Shown here: positions 14,080-19,589 of the stretch, piece after piece
Position numbering within the stretch: position 1 is the stretch's first letter
Layout of the letters: the number at the start of each line of letters is the position of its first letter
From: JAPUIN01 sp041580375
GTDB lineage: Bacteria > Acidobacteriota > Polarisedimenticolia > Gp22-AA2
Assembly (NCBI GenBank): GCA_041580375.1
Contig: JBFGDZ010000054.1
Coordinates: forward strand, 1-19,589
Length of the DNA: 19,589 nucleotides
Direction of reading: 5' to 3'
The notes under the pieces: generated by a model
What the model saw: the letters and a program-made list of their open reading frames with translations, nothing else
Databases searched by the model: none
Told to the model about the DNA's origin: nothing
Made by a program: the position numbers and the translations under genes

Positions 14080-15365
14080 CGGGTTCCTCCCGCGAGGTTC
14101 GAGTGGCAGGCGAGGCACAGATCGCGATCCCCCGAGCGCATCAGGTACTTCGGATGAGGCGCGTCGTGGATGCCGTGGCAGGACAGGCAGGACATCGGCG
14201 TCCCGTTGCGCGGATCGCGATGGGTCTCGCCCATCGGATGGGAGACGGAGTGCTGCGGATCGTGGCAGGTGGCGCACAGATCGACGCCGCCCGCGACGAG
14301 CAGGGTCGGCCTCTCCGCTCCGTGGGGCGCGTGGCAGGTCGTGCACTCCAGCCCGGAGTGGGTCTGATGGCGACCGGGCCGGCCGGAGCTCGAGCCGCCG
14401 GGATCGTGGCAGGCGAGGCAGACGCCGGGCTGCGGCTCGCGCAGGAGCGCCGCGCCGCCCGCCGTGTGCGGGTTGTGGCATGCGGTGCACCCGGGGCTGC
14501 CGGGAGGCACGTGCGGGAAGGGCAGGTCGCGGGAGGCGGCCGCCTGCTCCTCGTGGCAGGTGGCGCACAGCTCCTCGACCGCGACCCGGGTCCGGAACGG
14601 CTCGGCCGATCCCGGCAGAGCGTGACACGCCGTGCACTCGCCCTCGGCGAAGGGGGCGTGCAGGCTGGCGCGGAAGAGCCCGGGGCGATCCGAGGAGTGC
14701 GGATCGTGGCACTGCGCGCAGTCGGTGCGCTCGACCGGGTAACCCCGATGGGCGTCGCGGAAGGCGCGATCGACCTTGTGGCAGGAGGCGCACAGCTCTC
14801 CCGCCGGGGCGCGGGCCAGGCGCGGATGATCGGCGCCGTGCCGCTCGTGGCACGTGGCGCATCGTCCCTGCGCGAACGGCGCGTGCCGGACGGGTCGCTC
14901 CATCCAGGACCGCGTCTCCTCGTGACAGGTCGAGCAGAGATCGCGACCGGGACGGACGAGCAGTCCCCGGAGGGCGCCGCCGTGCGGCTCGTGGCAGTCG
15001 ACGCAGCGCCCCTCGGCCGCGGGGGCGTGCACGTGCGGCCGCGCGAGCTCGCTCGCGATCTCCTCGTGGCAGGCGGCGCAGAGCGGCCCCGGGCGCTCCT
15101 TCAGGAGGCCGTCGAACCGCGAGACGTGCGGATTGTGACAGGAGGTGCACTCGCCCTCGCGCGCGGGCGGGTGCGCCACCGGAGCGCGCAATGCGTCCTC
15201 GAGCCCGTCGTGGCAGGCCAGGCACGCGGCCGTCTGATCGACCGGGGGGTGCGCGCCGCGCGATTCCTCCTCAACGGCGAGCGCGGCGAACGGCGCGAGG
15301 GCCAGTCCCGCGAGCGACAGGCCCGCCAGCACCGCCGCGAAGCTCATCGGGCCCCGGATCCTCAT
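14076..15365 (-). CDS. Secreted 16-heme paired-CxxCH cytochrome c
   Basis: A 429-residue protein. A signal peptide (1-30, ALA-V) is followed by 16 CxxCH motifs from residue 48 to near the C-terminus. They come largely in pairs of about 40 residues: CxxCHxPHx, then a hydrophobic LL segment, then LCxxCH (doubled CXXCH motif family). There is no membrane anchor or lipobox, so it is periplasmic or exported. It is closely related to the 26-heme protein upstream, from which it may derive by duplication and loss of repeats. The ATG overlaps the upstream stop as ATGA; the ribosome binding site is weak, suggesting coupling. Likely role: long-range electron conductor in the periplasm or at the outer surface. 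Confidence 0.85.
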   Translation of the reverse strand: MRIRGPMSFAAVLAGLSLAGLALAPFAALAVEEESRGAHPPVDQTAACLACHDGLEDALRAPVAHPPAREGECTSCHNPHVSRFDGLLKERPGPLCAACHEEIASELARPHVHAPAAEGRCVDCHEPHGGALRGLLVRPGRDLCSTCHEETRSWMERPVRHAPFAQGRCATCHERHGADHPRLARAPAGELCASCHKVDRAFRDAHRGYPVERTDCAQCHDPHSSDRPGLFRASLHAPFAEGECTACHALPGSAEPFRTRVAVEELCATCHEEQAAASRDLPFPHVPPGSPGCTACHNPHTAGGAALLREPQPGVCLACHDPGGSSSGRPGRHQTHSGLECTTCHAPHGAERPTLLVAGGVDLCATCHDPQHSVSHPMGETHRDPRNGTPMSCLSCHGIHDAPHPKYLMRSGDRDLCLACHSNLAGGTR

Positions 15366-17341
15366 GGCGCGCCCCCGCGCGCCGGCCGGTGGCAGGCGGC
15401 GCACTCGCCGGTGGCGAACGGCGGATGGGTCCGCGGCAGGAGCAGACCGGCCAGACCCGAGGCGTGCGGATCGTGGCAGGAGGTGCAGGGCATCGTGGCG
15501 GCGTCGAATCCCAGGTGCCGCGCGGCGAACCGCTCCTCGGCGCCGTCATGGCAGGTCAGGCAGAGCTCCGGGACGGGGGACTGAAGCAGCGACGGGCCGC
15601 GCGCGGTGTGCGGCGTGTGGCAGGCGCGGCATCCGTCCGGGTCGCTCGCCGGCGCGTGCGGCGCCTCGGCGGCCATGCGCTTCGCGAGGTCCACGTGGCA
15701 CGTCGAGCAGAGCGCTCCCGACTCGGCCCTGAGGAGCGGCGCGATCGGGCTCGCGTGCGGCTGGTGACAGTCGGTGCACCGGCCCTCGACGACCGGCGCG
15801 TGCTGCGAGCCCCCCGTCGGCGCCCGCGTCTCGACGGCGTGACACGTCGAGCAGAGCTCGCTCTCGGCACCCGTCAGGAGGCCGGCCTCGTTCGACGCGT
15901 GCGGCTCGTGGCAGGTCGCGCAGTCCCCCTCGCCGAACGGAGCGTGCCGGACCGCCGCCCCGTCGCCGCCCGCCAGGATCGCCTCGTGACAGCGCGCGCA
16001 GAGGGCCGATCCCGAGGCCCTCAGCAGCCGGGCCTGACCGTGGTGCGGCTCGTGACACGACGTGCAGGCGCCCCGCTCGACCGGCGCGTGGATCACCGGC
16101 AGGCCCGAGGCGGTGCCGACTCCGCCGTGGCAGTCGGCGCACAGCTCCGCCTGCGGCCGCGCCAGGAGCCCGGCCACGAACGAGCCGTGGGGCTCGTGGC
16201 AGACGAGGCAGTCGTCCGTCGCCGGGGGGTGGACGGCGGGAGATTCGGTGACGGCCGGATCGCCGTGACAGTCGACGCACAGGGCGCGCGGTTCGCTCTT
16301 CAGGAGAGCGGCCCGGGGGCTCGCGTGGCCCGCGTGGCACTGATCGCACGCGGCCGCCGGCGCGTGGGGGTGCGGCCGGTCGAGACGCGACGTCACCTCT
16401 TCGTGGCACGCCGAGCAGACTTCGCGGATGGCGGCGCGCAGAACGGGCGGATGGTCCGAGCCGTGCGGATCGTGGCAGACGACGCAGTCGCCCTCCATGG
16501 CCGGGGGATGATCCGATCCCGTCCCGCCGGCCGGTGCGATCTCGTGACAGTCGCGGCACGACGCGATCAGTCCGCGTGCGCCCTCGGCGCCGGGCTCGTG
16601 GCACGTGGCGCAGTCACCCTCGGGATGGAGCGACGCGCGCAGCAGGCCCTCGCGCGCGCCGGCGTGGGGCGGATGACAGGACGAGCAGTCGGAGCCGGCC
16701 ACCGACACGCCGCCGTGAGCTCCGGCGAACCCGTTTCCGCCGCCCTGATGGCAGGATGAGCACAGGTCGTCCTTCGAGCGGACCAGGAGCATGGCATGGT
16801 CCCCGCCGTGGGGCCGATGGCAGTCGGTGCAGCCCGCGGCGGCCGGGGCGTGCGCGACCGGACCCGTGAAACCCTCGCCGGCGTGGCACGTGAGGCAGAG
16901 CTCGCGCTCCGGAGCCTTCAGGAGATGCGCCGCGTCGCTGCCGTGCGGGTCGTGACAGGAGGAGCATCGCGCCAGCCCGGGATGGAGATGCTCGGCGCGA
17001 GCGTCGATCGTCTCCGGGGCATGGCACGTATAGCAGAGATCCGGCTCGTCCTTCTGCAGGCGCAGCGCCCCCACGAGTCCGTGCGGCTTGTGGCAGGCGG
17101 CGCATTCCCCGCGCTTGAGCGGGGGGTGCAGGACGGCGGCCTTCCCGGCCACGTCGGCGTGGCACTTCTCGCACGTGCCCGCCTTCTCGAACCGGGAACC
17201 GCGCTTGAGCTGCGCGAGGATCTCCGGCGCGGCGATCGCCAGCAGCAGGGCGGCGAGCCCCGCCGCGCGGATCGCGCGGACTCCCGCCGCTCGGGCGGGC
17301 GACCTACCGGGTGCGAGCCCGGACACCGTCCTCGTCGTCAT
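15362..17341 (-). CDS. Secreted 26-heme paired-CxxCH cytochrome c
   Basis: A 659-residue protein with 26 CxxCH motifs, about one per 24 mature residues. The export segment (about 22-43) follows a long basic N-terminal region. The body is a tandem array of about 40-residue units: HAP, CxxCHEPHx, LL, LCxxCH. No membrane helix or lipobox is visible. From memory, a 26-heme cytochrome beside NHL and PpiC-type genes also occurs near omcS in Geobacter sulfurreducens. Likely role: a heme wire for export of electrons. The start at 17341 overlaps the PPIase gene by 38 bp, more than other junctions; GGAAGG lies 4 nt before it. A GTG five codons later is possible. Confidence 0.85.
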   Translation of the reverse strand: MTTRTVSGLAPGRSPARAAGVRAIRAAGLAALLLAIAAPEILAQLKRGSRFEKAGTCEKCHADVAGKAAVLHPPLKRGECAACHKPHGLVGALRLQKDEPDLCYTCHAPETIDARAEHLHPGLARCSSCHDPHGSDAAHLLKAPERELCLTCHAGEGFTGPVAHAPAAAGCTDCHRPHGGDHAMLLVRSKDDLCSSCHQGGGNGFAGAHGGVSVAGSDCSSCHPPHAGAREGLLRASLHPEGDCATCHEPGAEGARGLIASCRDCHEIAPAGGTGSDHPPAMEGDCVVCHDPHGSDHPPVLRAAIREVCSACHEEVTSRLDRPHPHAPAAACDQCHAGHASPRAALLKSEPRALCVDCHGDPAVTESPAVHPPATDDCLVCHEPHGSFVAGLLARPQAELCADCHGGVGTASGLPVIHAPVERGACTSCHEPHHGQARLLRASGSALCARCHEAILAGGDGAAVRHAPFGEGDCATCHEPHASNEAGLLTGAESELCSTCHAVETRAPTGGSQHAPVVEGRCTDCHQPHASPIAPLLRAESGALCSTCHVDLAKRMAAEAPHAPASDPDGCRACHTPHTARGPSLLQSPVPELCLTCHDGAEERFAARHLGFDAATMPCTSCHDPHASGLAGLLLPRTHPPFATGECAACHRPARGGAP

Positions 17342-19208
17342 CGGCCTTCCCGCTCACGCGCATCCCGGCGAGCACGTCCTCCTGGACTTCGATGCGCGCG
17401 CGGCTGCGGAGCTTGGTCATCACGTCATCGAGGGCCTCGCGGAACTTGCCGGAGAAAACGGCGTTCCTGACGTTCCCCGACACCGCCTGGAAGTCGTAGA
17501 ACCCCTGCTCCTCGCGGGCGATGACCTTGACGATCACGAAATTCCCGGGCACGCCGAGGGGTCCGAGGACCTCACCCGGCGCGGATCGGATCATGCGGTC
17601 GTTCATCTCGTCCGTCCCGGGCGCCGGGACGATCCATCCCCGATCGCCGCCGGACGAGGCGAAACGATCCACGGAGCGCTGCCGCGCGAGCCAGGCGACG
17701 TCGGTGCCGCGGCGCAGAAGGCCGGCGACCTCCTCCGCCTCGTCGGCCGACTCGACCGTGATCTGCGCGACGCGCAGGCGCGGCGGCCGGGGAAACTCGG
17801 CACGATGCTCCGCGTAGTAGGCGCGCAACTCCTCCTGTGTGACCGGGATCTCCCGTCCGATCACCTCCTCCAGGTACCGCTGCACCAGGATCTGCGTCTC
17901 GTGGTCGCGCACGGCCCGTCGCACCTCGGGCCGCTCCCCGTATCCGAGCGAGCGCGCCTCGGCCAGGAGCAGCGCGCGGTCGATGAGGTTCGTCAGGATG
18001 ATCGGCGCGGCGGCGCGCGCCGCCTCCTCGTTGCGCACCCCGCTCCACCGGAGAAGGAGCGCGTCGGCGTACTCGCCGGCCGCGATCGAAACGCTCGTTC
18101 CGATCCGGGCGACGACGTCGCCGCGTTCCTTCACGTCGGGGACGAGCCGCCCGTCGGGCAGAACGCGGGGCTGCAGGGCGCGCACGGCCGCCTCGTCGAC
18201 CGTGACGGGATGATTCTTAGAAGCGCGCGCGGCGAGTTGCGATCGCAGGTCCTGCACCTTCTCCAGGGTGAGGAGGTCGTGGAGAATCGACCGGGCGCCC
18301 TCGAAGGCCTGCGGATCGGCCTCCCGCTCGCCCTCCGAACGGAGGATCGACCAGCCCAGATCGGTCAGCACGGGACCGCCGATCGCTCCCGTCTCGAGGG
18401 AGGCGGCGAGCTCGCCGATCTCGGGGGCCAGATCCCTCAGGGGGAGACCGGTGGCGAGTCCCCCGCGCGCGGCGTACGGGTCGTGCGAGTTCTCCCGGGC
18501 GAGGCTGTCCATGTCGTCCCCGGCGCGGATGCGCTTCAGGATCGACTCCGCCTCGGCCCGCGTGTCGACGGTGATCACGCGCAGATCGACGCGGCGGTAT
18601 CTCTTCGCGAACGCCTCCCGGACCTCCCGGTCCGTCACGGTGGCCTTCGCCAGGATCTGCTCGCGCTCCAGCTCCTGCAGCATCGCCTCCCGCTCGAATC
18701 TTTTCACCTGGCTCGCCGTCGGCTCCTCGCGGTCCATCCCCAGGGCGCGGGCCTCCTGGGCCAGGAGCAGATCGTTCACCAGCCGGTTGAGCAGCCGGTC
18801 GAGATCGAATCCCGAACGGCGCGCGGCGGACATTCCGGCGTGCATCTCCTCGAGTCGGCGCTCCATATCGCGGACCGTGACGATCTCGTCGTTGACGGAC
18901 GCGACGGTCCGGGCCGCGCGGGCGCGCTCCGCGGGCTCGAGGGAGCGGGCCGCGACGCGGGCACGCTCGGAGAGCCCCGGACCGGCGCCGGGGTGGCCTT
19001 CGAGGGCCTGCGCGTGGACGGTGTCGTCGGGAGTAACGGCCGGCGCGACGGCGTGTGCCGTCATGAGATCGGGAGCCGGCTCCGCGCCGGCCGGATCCGG
19101 CGCGGACGGCCGCGCCGGGCCCGCGGCCCGCCGTTCGTCCGCACACCCGGTCAGCGCGATGCCGGCGGCGAGTAGAAGACTCAGGGCGATACGGTGCGTC
19201 GATGTCAT
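17304..19208 (-). CDS. Double-parvulin peptidyl-prolyl cis-trans isomerase lipoprotein (SurA/PpiC-like)
   Basis: A 634-residue protein. The signal ends in the lipobox LTGC (Cys22). SurA-type N-terminal helices (about 103-200) precede a first rotamase domain (about 205-293). A second set of helices leads to a second rotamase domain (about 474-567), with the FASSGGDRGWI pattern. The tail is charged. It probably folds or assembles secreted proteins in the periplasm; the two cytochromes directly downstream are obvious clients. GGAGGT lies about 7 nt before the ATG, which overlaps the preceding stop as ATGA. The 3' end overlaps the 26-heme gene by 38 bp. Confidence 0.87.
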   Translation of the reverse strand: MTSTHRIALSLLLAAGIALTGCADERRAAGPARPSAPDPAGAEPAPDLMTAHAVAPAVTPDDTVHAQALEGHPGAGPGLSERARVAARSLEPAERARAARTVASVNDEIVTVRDMERRLEEMHAGMSAARRSGFDLDRLLNRLVNDLLLAQEARALGMDREEPTASQVKRFEREAMLQELEREQILAKATVTDREVREAFAKRYRRVDLRVITVDTRAEAESILKRIRAGDDMDSLARENSHDPYAARGGLATGLPLRDLAPEIGELAASLETGAIGGPVLTDLGWSILRSEGEREADPQAFEGARSILHDLLTLEKVQDLRSQLAARASKNHPVTVDEAAVRALQPRVLPDGRLVPDVKERGDVVARIGTSVSIAAGEYADALLLRWSGVRNEEAARAAAPIILTNLIDRALLLAEARSLGYGERPEVRRAVRDHETQILVQRYLEEVIGREIPVTQEELRAYYAEHRAEFPRPPRLRVAQITVESADEAEEVAGLLRRGTDVAWLARQRSVDRFASSGGDRGWIVPAPGTDEMNDRMIRSAPGEVLGPLGVPGNFVIVKVIAREEQGFYDFQAVSGNVRNAVFSGKFREALDDVMTKLRSRARIEVQEDVLAGMRVSGKADDDEDGVRARTR

Positions 19209-19589
19209 GGCCGTGACCTCCGGGCCCGCTTCGGGAGCGGCCCCTCCAGGCTGGCGACGAGCGATTCGATGACGCCCTCCGCGAGCCCTCCGATCGAGTG
19301 AATGCGATTCCACTGGAAAGCCCCCTCGTCGTCCCATCCCGAGCGATCCGCCCCCGCCATCCAGAGGATGCGGCCGCTACCGGCGTCGACGAGCCTCGCG
19401 GACAGCGCGGCCAGCGGCTCGGGACCGCCGCCCCGGGGCCGCACCTCGAGCATCTCCACCGTGCCGGTGAACAGGACCTCGGCGCCGCTGCCCGCCGCGA
19501 GGGCGGCGCGCACGTAGGGATCGATCTCCCCCCGGAGCAGGACGCCCCGCTGCTTGAGGACGTCCAGGACGTTCCCGGGCGAGGCGATC
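19205..19589 (-). CDS. C-terminal fragment of a CsgG/LpoB-like lipoprotein-type protein
   Basis: The gene begins outside the window; about 127 codons are visible. They include VLDVLKQRGVL, then GAEVLFTGTVEMLEV, LSARLVDAGSGRILWMAG and GLAEGVIESLVASL. The order of a locus-is-available strand, a GTV strand, an ALSARLVDxxSGRILW strand and a final helix resembles the alpha/beta fold of CsgG, LpoB and GNA1162-type envelope lipoproteins. These act in outer-membrane secretion or envelope assembly. The resemblance is by motif only. The stop overlaps the PPIase start as ATGA, so it belongs to the same transcription unit and may take part in export of the multiheme proteins. Confidence 0.55.
   Translation of the reverse strand, partial: IASPGNVLDVLKQRGVLLRGEIDPYVRAALAAGSGAEVLFTGTVEMLEVRPRGGGPEPLAALSARLVDAGSGRILWMAGADRSGWDDEGAFQWNRIHSIGGLAEGVIESLVASLEGPLPKRARRSRP

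Noticed and set aside
14018..16759. A 913-codon open frame on the plus strand, antisense to the 16- and 26-heme genes
   Set aside because: It is Arg/Gly-rich with no recognisable domain. CxxCH codons on the other strand and high GC keep this frame free of stops. The minus-strand genes have signal peptides, ribosome binding sites and heme repeats.
15362..17341. Regularly repeated DNA words that look like a repeat array or CRISPR
   Set aside because: The repetition follows the codons of about 40-residue paired-CxxCH units; units vary in sequence and length, and no identical repeats with unique spacers exist.

Overview
This is a high-GC bacterial window dominated by multiheme c-type cytochromes. 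I count 95 CxxCH heme-attachment motifs in seven proteins. Such density, with Rieske/cytochrome b pairs, a CbcL-like and a NapC-type quinol-facing cytochrome, and paired-CxxCH proteins beside beta-propellers and a PPIase lipoprotein, suggests an anaerobe or facultative bacterium that sends respiratory electrons through the periplasm and perhaps out of the cell. Acidobacteriota, Desulfobacterota or Myxococcota-like lineages would fit. The sequence alone does not fix the phylum.

Left edge (1-1946): the N-terminus of a single-chain pyruvate:ferredoxin oxidoreductase (minus strand, cut by the window) lies back to back with a tryptophanase (plus strand). The 317-bp region between them carries a textbook -24/-12 sigma-54 promoter facing the oxidoreductase and a GC-rich hairpin just before the tryptophanase ribosome binding site.

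Centre (1937-12026, minus strand): nine closely packed genes read as one operon: tetraheme c554-like cytochrome, Rieske protein, cytochrome b, 9-heme membrane-anchored cytochrome, 13-heme/b-type fusion (CbcL-like), then a second Rieske protein, cytochrome b and 9-heme cytochrome, and finally an 18-heme NapC/NirT-type cytochrome. The Rieske-cytochrome b-nonaheme cassette occurs twice, each copy followed by a different quinol-facing multiheme protein. The first copy has a normal cytochrome b (four heme histidines, PEWY). In the second, one heme histidine is replaced by Arg, PEWY is PPWY, and the Rieske loop has lost both usual hydrogen-bond donors.

Right part (12167-19589, minus strand): a second run holds the C-terminus of a CsgG/LpoB-like protein, a double-parvulin PPIase lipoprotein, a 26-heme and a 16-heme paired-CxxCH cytochrome, and two secreted beta-propeller proteins. 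From memory this resembles gene neighbourhoods of Geobacter extracellular cytochrome filaments, but no clear filament subunit is present unless it is the tetraheme protein.

Working model (inference): menaquinol is oxidised at the inner membrane by two Rieske/b modules plus the CbcL-like and NapC-like proteins; electrons pass to the membrane-anchored nonaheme and tetraheme proteins, then to the 16- and 26-heme cytochromes and the outside. The two runs are separated by 140 bp holding a hairpin and a candidate promoter (sigma-54-like or sigma-70-like).
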